Below are positions 13,151-23,165 of a stretch of 64,000 nucleotides of DNA, in pieces. The first letter of the stretch is position 1. Every line of letters starts with the position of its first letter. The translations under genes and the position numbers were made by a program. The notes below the pieces were generated by a model. The model had not been told where the DNA came from, did no database searches, and saw only the letters and a list, made by a program, of their open reading frames with translations. Origin of the DNA: Blasia pusilla (taxonomy: Eukaryota > Marchantiophyta > Marchantiopsida > Blasiales); contig CM114273.1 of assembly GCA_050084515.1 (NCBI GenBank), positions 18,104,001-18,168,000 of the forward strand. The letters are read 5' to 3'.

Positions 13151-13934
13151 TGGTATCACGGCAAGTTATATGTGAGATCTCTAACCAATTTCTCAAACTG
13201 AACTAGGTTGTTTGAGTTCTAGCTCACGCTAATTACTTCCTACTCCCAAGAGTGGTACTTACAGATGGAGAGAGGATTGAATAGAACTCTGAACCCTTCT
13301 TACATGGAACAAACAGCAAGAACACTCAAGCTAACGGTCTAGTAGATTCTACACCTTGTTTTTCTTTTTTCACTGGGAGAGAAGTAAGCTGAAAATAAAG
13401 GAAGAAGACTAGCATCAATAAGCAATCATATTCAAGCAAAGAGGACCAGAAAGATCGAAGCAAGCACCTATCAAGATCAAAGATGATGAGTCTTTCTGAC
13501 AACATATTGAGTGAGAACCATAAAATCGATGAAGCAACTACAACATTTGGCGATGGAGGATGAAGGCCATTATGATGGCATGTGATTCTATTCAGCTAGA
13601 AGAAGTGGGCAATCTTGCGTCGATGTGAAGAAAAGTGATCACAAGAGCGTAACACATCCAGACCAAAGGCCCAAACCTTCTGCACCACCGAGAAGAATTT
13701 CAATTGTAAGACATATAGCATTACCGGCAAGAAAGCGGGCATAAATATGTGGTAAGATTGGCCATTATTCAAATCAATGTTGGTATAGGAATGATCGCCA
13801 TAATCGATCAATGAGACCATAAGAAAAGAAAAGAAGCTTCCTAGTCGAGAATGCAAGAACTAGTTGAGCACTCACACTAGAAATTGAAGATGATGCTTAT
13901 GGACTTATCTCTGCATTGGTTACCATAAACCAAC

Positions 13935-14410
13935 AAGTTTCGATAATCTTTGGATTCTCAGATGCTGATTATGCAAGTTTTCCAAAAACTCACCGTTCAA
14001 CTTAAGAATATTTTTCTCCTTTGAAAGTGCGGATGTGAGCTTCTCATCAAAGAAACAAGCGTCAATATCACTATCTTCCACAGAGGCAGAATATCGTGGA
14101 TTGACAAATGTCACAATAGGAGCCATATGGCTTAGAAGACTATTGGTTGAACTTTGGTTTACCCAATTTGATCCTTCTATAATTCTAGGAGACGACATTA
14201 GTTCAATTTATTTGTCCAAAAATCTACTCTTCCATTCATGACCCAAACATATTGAAGTCCTACATCATTTCGTTCGAGAAAAAGTTGAGTGGGGACATCA
14301 ATGTTGTGTGGTGTTGGGGAGATGAACAGGTTGGTGACATCTTCACTAAAAGCCTACCTATTGCTAAGTTTAGATTCAGATCACTCCTAGATGTTTTAGA
14401 TTTGGTGTAA
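13935..14410 (+). pseudogene. Copia RNase H fragment, broken
   Basis: Frames read IFGFSDADYASFPKTHRST, then after a stop and a shift SFSSKKQASISLSSTEAEYR and AIWLRRLLVEL, and later DEQVGDIFTKSLPIAKFRF. These are the ordered copia RNase H motifs: the first catalytic Asp in SDAD, Glu in TEAEYR, and the terminal ADIFTKPLP-like block. Stops and frame changes make it non-functional. Confidence 0.88.
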
Positions 14411-14432
14411 AACTAGTAGAGTTCAGGGATGA

Positions 14433-14628
14433 TGTTGGAATGTGTAAACGGCGACGAGCCAGGTTGCAATGTAAACACTGACACTCAAACGTAAACGCTG
14501 ACAGTGCACAAATGTAAACGTTGCTGCAATGATCACTTAGATGCAATCTCATGTATAAAATACATCACATAATAAATGGGTATGACCAGAAAAATTTCCG
14601 CTCAGCAATTATGCTGAAACAAACTTCT
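14433..14628 (+). repeat. Copia 3' LTR
   Basis: It starts TGTTGGAATGTG after a short purine-rich tract (AGTTCAGGGATGA). It aligns with the 5' LTR throughout, with many substitutions, so the insertion is old. The last three bases differ between the two LTRs (ACA versus TCT). Confidence 0.88.
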
Positions 14629-14633
14629 ATCCT

Positions 14634-14903
14634 TTCCCTCTCTTACTTCATTCAGTTCCTTTGCAAATCTTGTTAGCTACAAAGTTGAGAAGATTAATCC
14701 ACGGGGTTGGCACTTTGCACTTGAGCTACTTTAGACCTACATCGCTGCACATTGTTTAGTTCAACCTATGAATTGGGCTTGGATCAAAAGGAGTAGGCGT
14801 TGATTATGGGGCTGAATTATTGCAGTCTCAAGGACTTGGAATCGACAAAGTTGAGTAACATAGATTACGAGCATATATAGTCCAATGATTGTCGCCCCTC
14901 CTT

Positions 14904-14951
<48 letters not shown>

Positions 14952-16036
14952 TTGCCGCAAAACTATGACGATAAAGGAGCCTAAAAAGAAGAGGAGGAAG
15001 TGATCAATAATTGTGATTTTGAGAATGCACATTAGCTTAACGTACAATAACATACATGGATGGATCCATTTAGTAAATCAAACATTACATAATAGTTACT
15101 AGACGATTCAACTCAAAAAACACAAGTCTTCTCACTTGTTATACCCATAAGTAGCTTCAACGTGTTTACAACAACCTCAATTTCTTTATATTATTCTTAA
15201 CTTCATACCTCCAACTCCTCTAATTCATTTCTAGACCTTGAAGAAGAAGGATAATTCCTAGGTCTTTCACTTGGGTATTTGCATGCTTACTACTTGCTAA
15301 AGTGCGCTTGAAGTTAGTTACCTTATGTCATCCCAGAGTCACCTTATGTGGATGTAAGGCAAAGACCAAGGTTATATGCAATTTTTGTGGAAGGTGGAGA
15401 ACCTCCACTTTTAGAGGGACAAATATCCCTCACATAGGATCCACTAAAGTCACAAAGAATTGACCACATCTACTACTTTCAAAGAGACTTTTGAGTGAAA
15501 TGCTTCACTTCTTATGATATTTTGTTAGTACCTGAACCATGCACAAGACTAAAGATGGATAATTTGAATATATATTATTATTTGTGAAAGGGGTCTTAGC
15601 AACAAACATCTCCATGCTTGACACTTGTCCTTTTAGTGGCCTATGCTTATAACACATGTCCTCTTTACAATCTTTGTTCCATCTATGATCTAACTAAGAT
15701 GGAGACGCGTGCAAGATGAAGATCTGAGATCTTTGGAGGGATCTTCTTTCACATGTACTGAACACAAGACCAACTAGTTACCTTTAACAGACTAACCCTA
15801 AATTTTTCTCTAAATTATCATAGTATAGTGTTAAGAACCAAAAATATCATGGAAGTATTATGAAATCTATATTATTAAAAGAGGATGGGTTTGCAGAACT
15901 CCTCCTCTGGTGTCAACACATAGGCTTCTTACAGCCTTTCCGTGTCGACACGTATACAAGAGGAATTAAGAACTAATAAAAAGAACTAAGGGTACTTGTT
16001 TCCCATACGATTTTTTAACGATGCTAATAATAATCT
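14634..16036. other. Intergenic with (TC)n microsatellite and a Helitron-like 5' end
   Basis: A perfect (TC)20 tract occupies about 14907-14946. At 15866 the + strand reads TCTATATTATTAAAAGAGGA, which looks like a plant Helitron 5' terminus preceded by A, but no matching CTAG 3' end was found in the + direction. No gene recognised. Confidence 0.4.
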
Positions 16037-16175
16037 ATTTGTACTGTGCTCGTGCGATACACGAGAAATAAAAAGTGTTTGAAGAGTTTTTGTTAGTGTA
16101 TAGCCTGTGAAGGAAAGGGATTAATGATATTTCACACAAATTCAAACTTTTTTGTTGCTCGTAGCATGTGACACA
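16037..16175 (-). mobile_element. Mini-Helitron 3' half, interrupted by the gypsy element
   Basis: Same family as 2738-2936 and 24717-24918 (shared TGTTTGAAGAGTTTTTGTTA). Near its 3' end the stem CTCGTG-CGATA-CACGAG (16049-16065) is perfect, as expected of a Helitron 3' hairpin; the CTAG itself has decayed. Family similarity stops exactly where the gypsy LTR starts (16176). A candidate remainder (GGCACTCTCTCATAATAA) is at 24674-24716 beyond the other LTR. No target-site duplication is visible, so the nesting is inferred. Confidence 0.55.
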
Positions 16176-16837
16176 TGTCGTGCGCATACACATCGCTACA
16201 CAACATACATTGCTGTCATCAAACACACACACAAACACACGCGATCCCATGCTAACTCATGGCATCCATACACAGAGGGGAGAAGTACCAAAATGTCTCC
16301 AATTAAAGTAAGATCCAATCTCTCTCTATACCATCTCACACCATAGCTCTCAAAGGTGTGCACTCTCTCTCATGTCAAACCAAACCCACTCTCCTAATGA
16401 GAGGCTTGGGTTATACTCACAAGGCAAGGGACCATAGCTCCGCCGCCTCATGCCAAGAGGTTCAAAAAAGAGAGAATGAGCTCTCAAGCTCCCTCTCTTG
16501 GAGGTATACCCCTTTCCCTCTCCCAAGCCCTCTCAACGGTAACCTATGCTCGTAGATCATCTCCTTGGCTCTTGACCTATCGTTGACTTTCCACGCGATC
16601 CCATGCTAACTCCATGCCACTTCCCAAAGTGGAAAGTCAAATATCCCCCAATATGGAAACTTACCCGAAATAGTAAGTTTCTCTATATGGCTCCAAATGA
16701 GCCGAAACAAAAGGGAAACTTGCTCTCTCAAGTTTCCCGGGGCCTCAACAGGTCATCCTTGACCTCCTAAGCCTGTCCTCCAGTACTCGTGAAGATGCTC
16801 TACTAGATCCCACCGATCTATCATAACAATGGTGACA
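16176..16837 (-). repeat. Gypsy LTR, 662 bp (3' LTR side)
   Basis: The + strand starts TGTCGTGCGC and ends GGTGACA, giving short TGTC/GACA inverted ends. It aligns along its length with the isolated LTR 57169-57812 and with the fragment 24531-24673, which ends with the same CCCACCGATCTATC...GACA block. Confidence 0.9.
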
Positions 16838-16839
16838 AC

Positions 16840-16966
16840 TATCGTGCGCATACACATCGCTATACAACATACATCGCTGTCATTGAACACACACACAAAC
16901 ACACACGATCCCATGCTTACTCATGACATCCATACACAGAGGCGAGAAGTACCAAAATATCTCCAT
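16840..16966 (-). repeat. Second, partial LTR copy in tandem
   Basis: It repeats the first 127 bp (in + coordinates) of the adjacent LTR: TATCGTGCGCATACACATCG here versus TGTCGTGCGCATACACATCG at 16176. It stops at TATCTCCATT and joins the internal region. The order on the - strand is therefore internal region, LTR 3' end fragment, complete LTR, as if two elements or LTRs had recombined. Confidence 0.85.
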
Positions 16967-17022
16967 TCATCCCCTAGCTGGTGGTTAGATCCCTCTAACT
17001 CCACATAGCCCTCTATCCCTAC

Positions 17023-17487
17023 CTAATCTCCCTGATGAAACCTCCGGATAGTTGGTCGATAACCACCATCCCGAATAGTCGCATACCTCAAGGTATCTCG
17101 ATGCTGCGCAATTTCCAAGTTCTCGAACGCCATGGGCATCACTCTCCGAAACAACTCAGCCCTCTGAGAACATGCTCGCATCCATACATCTGGGTCATCA
17201 AGGTCCAACACCTCATCAGCATCTCGACGAATGGCCGCATGTAAATCTGGCTCTCGGCCATAAAGTAGCAAGTACGGTGAAAAAGACGCTAAGGATGCAT
17301 GTCTGCTGAATGTGTATCCCATCGCCAACCAGGGAAACTGGAGGTCCCAATCTCCCATGTGACCTCTCTGCAAGCCATACTTGCGTAAACCCCTCTGCAC
17401 TGTCTGCAAAACTCTCTCCGCTAATCCATCCGCCTCGGGATGATCTCGCGAAGTCATGCGGTGGTTGATCAACACTTGATCACACAA
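17023..17487 (-). pseudogene. Gypsy integrase, C-terminal part only
   Basis: The frame contains TSRDHPEADGLAERVLQTVQ, whose Glu in ADGLAER is the third residue of the integrase D,D-35-E triad, followed by SFSPYLLLYGREP typical of gypsy integrases. The zinc-binding region and both catalytic Asp blocks are missing; the sibling copy at 31640-32250 keeps them. The break falls at the palindrome 17490-17533. Confidence 0.88.
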
Positions 17488-17489
17488 GG

Positions 17490-17533
17490 CGCGTTAGCCT
17501 ATTTAGGCCAACATGCCTAAATAGGCTAACGCG
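17490..17533. repeat. Perfect 19-bp palindrome at the integrase deletion junction
   Basis: Arms CGCGTTAGCCTATTTAGGC (17490-17508) and its exact complement (17515-17533) flank the 6-base loop CAACAT. On either side the sequence matches the sibling gypsy copy at about 31810 and about 32547, so roughly 730 bp of integrase has been replaced by this palindrome. Confidence 0.93.
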
Positions 17534-17536
17534 TGC

Positions 17537-18026
17537 CATCCTGGCATTGACTCCTCATCACTCTCTCCATGCCATCGAGCACCAGTCGCATCTTGCTGAC
17601 TCGGGCATGGGTTACGACTCAACCAATCTGCATCGTGGTTGAGCGCCCCACGTCTCCTCCAACATCATACTCCTGCAACAACAGAGCCCATCTCACAAGC
17701 TTCCCTGGAAGCTTGTCGGACTCTATCAACCACTTCAGTGGTTGATGATCAGTGATGATGGTAAAGGGGTTGCCGAATAAGTAACACCTGAAATGCGCAA
17801 CAGCCCACACTACAGCCAAGCACTCACCCTCATACAAGCTGTACTTCGCCTCTACAGCGTTTTTCAAGCGACTAGCGTAAGCCACCACGAACTCTCTACC
17901 CTCATCATCATGTTGGGTGAGCACCACTCCAAGCCCCAACATGCTCCAATCTGTGTGCAATTGGAAAGGACGCCCCCTGATCAGTCTCCTCAAGATGGGC
18001 GCGGACGTCAACCTGTCCTTGAGCAA
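17537..18026 (-). pseudogene. Gypsy RNase H
   Basis: Recognised from LHTDWSMLGLGVVLTQ, YEGECLAVVWAVAHFR and ITDHQPLKWL, the ordered gypsy RNase H motifs with catalytic Asp, Glu and Asp. It lies in a different frame from the RT, so a small indel separates them. After about 17619 the frame changes again before HGESDEE-like linker sequence leading to the palindrome. Confidence 0.88.
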
Positions 18027-19018
18027 CTAAAATGCTCGCTCCTACTCATCCCCCAGTGCCACTCATGATCCACCTTGGTGAGCAAGGTCAGCGGCTTCGC
18101 AATCGAACTAAATCCCTTGACGTACCGCCGATAGAAGTTCGCCAATCCCATGAATGTGCGAACACGGCTCACATGTGTAGGGCGTGGAATGCGTGAAATA
18201 ACCTCTACCTTCGTCTGTTGAACACTTAGGTCACGCGGGTATATCGTATGATCCAAGTACTCAATCTGATCGTAGAAGAACTTACACTTGCCTAAATATA
18301 GCTTCAGCCCATGTAATTGCAATCGTCGAAACACCTCCTCTAGATGTCGCTCATGCTTCTCAACCGTGGCGCTAAAGACTACGATGTCATCAATATAACA
18401 CCTAGCAAAATCCAGACTAGCCAAGATCCTATCCATGACCCTTTGAAACTCAGCTGGGGCGTTCTTTAACCCAAATGGTAAGAATCGCCACTGGTACAAA
18501 CAATCCTTCCCATGAGGATCGATGACCCAAAATGCTGTCTTTTGCCTGTCCTCCAATCTGATAGGCAGCTGATGGTATCCGGCTCGCAAATCCAATGAAC
18601 TGAAGACCTTTGCGTGACCAATCCCATCAAAGATCTTCTCAGGGGTGGGCATGGCATACCTATCGGACTTCGTCTGCTGATTGATAGGTCGATAATCCCC
18701 ACACATCCGCCTATCCGTCCAGTTGCCATGCACATCCTTCTTGGCGGGCATGAGAGTGGCAGATGCATACTCCCTATGCGACATCTCCACTAGTCCTACT
18801 CCGACGAAGTCCTGGCTCCTACTCTGAATCAGAGCCCTCTCCATATCACTGTACCTGTAGGGTCGTCGAAAGATCAACGTATCACTCGACAACTCAATGA
18901 GGATCCCCGGTCCCTTCAGCGTATCCAAATCCTCCATGCTAAACGCAAAGCAGCTCCTATAACTCCTGAGGAACTGATGTATCCTGCGCCGCTCTCCTCT
19001 TGTCAACTTAGGGCCCAT
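18008..19018 (-). pseudogene. Gypsy reverse transcriptase
   Basis: An open 336-codon stretch contains the RT motifs in order: RMCGDYRPINQQT, FSSLDLRAGYHQLPI with the first catalytic Asp, QWRFLPFGLKNAPAEFQRVM, and the ARCYIDDIVVFS box with the other two. YIDD and the following thumb (GLANFYRRYVKGFSSIAKPL) are intact. It is in the same frame as the upstream methyltransferase and protease; three TAG stops (19256, 19082, 19028) lie in the linker before it. Confidence 0.95.
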
Positions 19019-19351
19019 ATCTGGCTCCTAAGTCTCCATTGTGACTGGGGTAGGAATCTCCAACGCGGGTATCGGTGGTTGCTATGGTGCAACCCCATCT
19101 CGAACAACAACACTCGACCGCTCTCCTGTAGCCAACTGCAAACTCTGATCTCCTCCACGTGCAGTGCCCGGAACCACGCTTGATGCTATGGCTATCATCT
19201 CCTGGCATACTTGCAAAACATCCCAAGAAGTCCAAGGGTGTCTCTCCTGATCACCCTAGGTGTGTAGATCTCCTCGGGTCTCGCCCCCAGCCACTACCTC
19301 CACCGTCTCGGTAGGCATGGGGCTCACCAACGCAACCGTTGTGATCTGTCA

Positions 19352-20473
19352 TGATCTCATACGACGCTGCTCAGCCACTCCCAAGCTGAGGGTCCATGTC
19401 AAGCAGTTCATGTCCATGGCCTGACCCAAGACATGGCGTCGTGCTGCCTCTTACAATGACGGTACTGCCGTCACTCCTGTGGGAAATCCCATCGCTCGTT
19501 CTCTCGCGTTGGCGTTGGGCTCCACCAACCGCTGAACTTGGTCATCCCAAACCAACCCAGGACCGGCCTTCTTGTATGCATAGGAAGCAGGAAAACTCAC
19601 AAATGTGGGCAAGGCTACCCGCGGCCTGCCTACCCTATTGACCATAATCAACGGTGGTCGATCATCGTGCCTCACTGCCTGTGATCGACGATTTGGGTCC
19701 ATTATGGAATCCACTAACAAATGGGAGGGGCGCTCCACTCTCGCATACATCCTCCGTAACACCGCAGGGGGCACCAAGTTGGTTCACCATAGACGTGGGC
19801 GATGGGCTCTAGAACCTACACTCGCCGCATCCAAGAACACTGCTGGGCCGATCCAAGCACGCACCTGATGAGCACTCGTGACCACCCATGACCTGGAGTC
19901 TCCTAAGATCGGCACATTCTCTAGAGTATAGGCTGGAGAACGAGACTCGTGCCCCTGCAACTGCCGTAAGACCCTCAACATCTCCCAAAACAATCTGGAC
20001 CGAGTGTCAGCCAACCCATTGCCTCGTCCAACTCTCGATTGGCCCTAACATGGCCAACTGGCAATGACCAAATCAATGGTCCCTACCCGCTGTAAGTCCT
20101 GCGCCCCCAACAACGAAATATCCCTCGGTAGGGAACTCTGGTACCCTTGTATCGCGGACACAGAAAATAAGTCGAGAAAACGTAGGCGTAATTGCGCCAC
20201 ATATCGTAGTGAGACGCGCCTCGCAACATCATCACTCTCCACATACAGGTACTGGTGTACTCGCACTCCTGCATGCAAAACAATAGCTAACCCGATGCTA
20301 ATCCCTCCAAAGAAATCTAACACTCGAATACCCTCCTCCGGGGTACACCACACAATGGGTGTGGTATCCAAGGGTGTCATTGTAGCACTCCTTGCTACCT
20401 CGGGTTCCTTAGGCCCGTCACGCGCCGGTGTAAACGCCTCGCTCCACGCGGTCTGCACGTGCTCATCTGCCAA
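19352..20473 (-). pseudogene. Cytosine-5 DNA methyltransferase domain (DNMT3/DRM-like) inside the gypsy pol
   Basis: Motif I is VLDFFGGISIGLA (from 20323 downwards), motif II has the acidic YLYVESDD (Glu near 20238), and motif IV is DLVIASWPC with the catalytic Pro-Cys at 20053-20048. Then come DTRSRLFWEMLRVLRQL, the motif VI ENV (19921-19913), motif VIII VGSRAHRPRLW (ending 19787), and the C-terminal RERAMGFPTGVTAV and RRHVLGQAMD, comparable to the DNMT3 GFP and LLGRSW blocks. The AHRPRLW-W-TNL context is closest to DNMT3/DRM rather than DNMT1/CMT. Three stops interrupt it (TAG 20045 straight after the catalytic Cys, TGA 19784, TAA 19451) without frameshift. No target-recognition insertion or N-terminal reader domain is visible. 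Confidence 0.93.
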
Positions 20474-20758
20474 TCGTTAAAGCTCCTCAGTCGAGCCCCA
20501 CAGCGACACCTCTCCTCCATGGAATGATGCGGCTACCATAACACTCCTCTCCATAGAAATGTCAAGAACGGGAGTATCCTCTGCATGGACATGTCCCTCA
20601 ATCAAATCACTAGGCCAAGTGATGGCACTGCTAAATACTGCTAAGGTGGCCATCTCTCATGGCTGTTGCTCAATCACTACACCTATGAATTGAATGGGTA
20701 ATGAGCTAAGTCGCCAATCACCTAACTGCCATCCTAGTCTATAGAACGCTGACTCCTC
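20474..20758 (-). pseudogene. Linker between protease and methyltransferase, same reading frame
   Basis: In the protease/RT frame this reads as protein-like sequence (SAFYRLGWQLGDWRLSSLP, later SLWGSTEEL) with stops at 20759 (TAG), 20657 (TGA) and 20477 (TAA). It continues directly into the methyltransferase and shows that the fusion needed no splicing or frameshift. Confidence 0.8.
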
Positions 20759-21478
20759 CTAGTAATCTAGGGAAAACCCTATCGGGTATAACACTGCTCC
20801 ACCAACCAAGACGTCGTAAGACTCTATATCAGTCACTATCGCCTTGGCTTGCACCACGGACTCATCTGTAGGATGTCCCGGGCGAATCCTCACCACGACC
20901 TCCTGACGGGTGATATATTGTGTGGTACTGGCTCCATCCAAGGATGTATGTATCCGGAATGGACAACGCTCCACATCGGCTCTCGTCAAGCCCAATCCTT
21001 TGAATGACGCTTTCCCCAACATCAGGGGTTGCGCTCCTGAATCCAACAAGACGCGCTGCGGACTAAAAGCTCGACCTTCGAGACTCACCAACTGGAAGAC
21101 CTCTCCTCGGTTATCCAGGAACACAACACCAGGGGAAGCCATGGCACGCTCTATCGCGGGTCTAGCGGGCATCTCCGCCATCTTAGCAACCGCAACCTGC
21201 CATGAATCTGACGTGGACGGCCCGAGCATCTGCTCCAAGGGCAGGTCCATCACCTCCTCTGCAATCACCTCTGAACGTGATGCAGGAACTCCAACTCCGT
21301 GCTCACATAGTGAAGCGGCTAGTCGAAAAGCCTCGGCGGGCGTATCCCCCAACGTGATAACATCGGAAGCCGAAAATAAAGAAGTGCGGTACACAATGGT
21401 GGCCTCCCCCAACAACGTGCTCGACACATGCCCCTCATGAGCATCAACAATAGGAGTCATCATACTCGCTCCTCCCAT
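20759..21478 (-). pseudogene. Gypsy aspartic protease region
   Basis: The frame contains RVLLDSGAQPLMLGK with the catalytic DSG, followed by SYDVLVGGAVLYPIGFSLDY, where the VLVG block is the usual second retropepsin landmark. It ends at a TAG that is probably a mutated sense codon, because similar-quality coding sequence continues in frame. Confidence 0.88.
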
Positions 21479-21506
21479 CGCCCTCCGTGCCTGTACACCA
21501 ACAACA

Positions 21507-23165
21507 TCACCAACTCTCCAGGAACTTTGATGAGGTCCTCATCGCCTCGGACAACGTGAAAGACTGAGAAAGCCTAGTCTGTTTCTTGGCTTCCCCTCTG
21601 TGTGGATCCAACTCTGCGGCTGCCTCCATCTGGGCAACCCGGCACATCCAACCAGGATCCTCCATATCTCTAGCTGCTCCATATGATGTCGATGCCACAG
21701 ATTCGACATCGGATAACCTCAATGCCATAACGGCAATCTGCTCATGTAGTTGCTGTATCTAAGCAGCCATCCCAGCCTCACGTCCGACGTCTCCCTCAAC
21801 GCGTCTAGGTGGTGGTACTCTACCTCCTCCACGGGCAGCTCCACCACCTTGTTAGGCAACTCCAACTCCTCGTCTCCCAACGGGACCACCTGGTGCACGA
21901 TCTCTAGCCCACCCGGACCGACTACTTGCTCTAGTGCCATCTCTGGCCCTCGATCTGGACGTAACTCAGGATGTAAATTGAAACACCTTGCGCGTGTATG
22001 ACCATACCTCTGACAATAGTCACACTGATTACCTCCTGGTGCAGCACCATCTCCTCCTCCATGTTGAGGCACACGTCCATGACCTTTACGAGTGCAATCG
22101 CATTGATGATGGGCTCCATCACATGACCAACAAGTAATAGTAGGTGGCTGCTGCTGAGCCGCATATGAAGGCGAAGGGTCCGTGTGGCACGGCCTCCCGG
22201 TATCCTCCCTGAGCTCGTGGTGCCACAGTCGACCTATCCCGGAGTCCACGTTGCTACACAAGTGGTGCAGCCAATCGTGACTGCTCTCGCCCAGAACCCA
22301 TGGTGGCTACGCTCTCCTCCGCCATGTTGCGCTTAATGTTCTTGGCGGTCCTAAAAACATCTCTTTACATAGGGGAGGTGTTCATAAGAATCACCCCCTC
22401 CCCCACCCGTGTCTGCAGGGTCTGATCCAGCATCGCGTACCATGACCAGATAGCCTGAGCCTCTGTCATCCCCTGAGTGATGTTGATCAACCGGCACAAG
22501 CGAGTGTAAGCCTCACGCAAACTCTCACCCGGGCGCCTCTGGAAGTTGTGGATGCTCCACAACTTCTCCGTCCGTACCCCTTGGTAGCTCACCCTCAACT
22601 CAACAAAGAACTCAATCACAGGGTTGAACATGGGACAAACCCGACTAGATAGTGCAACTGCTCTCGTGCGAGTGACCCCTCCAAAAGCGTCACTAGTGGA
22701 GAGGAAGTATCCTCTCCTGACTCCTCCTCCTCATCTGGGAATGGCTCTGTCCATGACACATAATGTGGGTCATAGTAGAGCCTCCACGCCTTGATCTCAC
22801 GTGCATATCTCTGAGAGAACTCATGGCAATCGTCCATCGGCGCCCCCTCTAAATGCTGGAACATACCGTTCCATGTTGTAAACGGGTTGAACTCTCTAGA
22901 GTTCATGGCCCGCTGGGAGTTGCACCAACTCCTAAACTCTGCTATGAAATCGTGCAACTCAATCGTACCTACTGCACCTGAAAACCTACGAGGTCCTCTA
23001 CCCCGGTCGTCCATCTCATACGCCAACTGGTGGGACCACTCACAATGTGTGGCGATGTGCTCAGAAACTCCTCTACCCCCTCCCCCTCGTCTGACAATGA
23101 CACAGAAGGAGGTCGAGGTGGTCCCTCACGTGGAGACCCTCGGAACCTCACGCCACTCCGCGTAA
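21507..23165 (-). pseudogene. Gypsy gag with CCHC zinc knuckle, frameshifted
   Basis: Pieces in two frames cover a capsid-like region (VGTIELHDFIAEFRSWCNSQ; HNFQRRPGESLREAYTRLCR) and a nucleocapsid knuckle CDYCQRYGHTRARC (C-x2-C-x4-H-x4-C), preceded by an imperfect CWSCDGAHH. A homologous copy in the + orientation at 54770-56850 confirms the unit. Several indels and stops show it is dead. Confidence 0.88.

Larger units (their letters stand above)
12955..14633 (+). mobile_element. Internally deleted Ty1/copia LTR retrotransposon with target-site duplication
   Basis: The LTRs are 12960-13150 and 14433-14628. The direct repeat ATCCT lies immediately outside both ends (12955-12959 and 14629-14633), the 5-bp duplication expected of LTR elements. 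The primer-binding site TGGTATCACGG (13151-13161) follows the 5' LTR directly and matches the initiator-Met-tRNA site typical of copia (TGGTATCAGAGC). Only a decayed RNase H remains; gag, protease, integrase and most of RT are gone, so the element is 1.67 kb long. Confidence 0.9.

Noticed and set aside
19352-20473. Host DNMT gene disrupted by the retrotransposon
   Set aside because: The domain shares frame and orientation with protease and RT, shows no introns or untranslated ends, and the linkers on both sides read through. It is part of pol.
20064-20480. 138-codon + strand frame
   Set aside because: Antisense shadow of the methyltransferase segment, which carries ordered motifs on the - strand.
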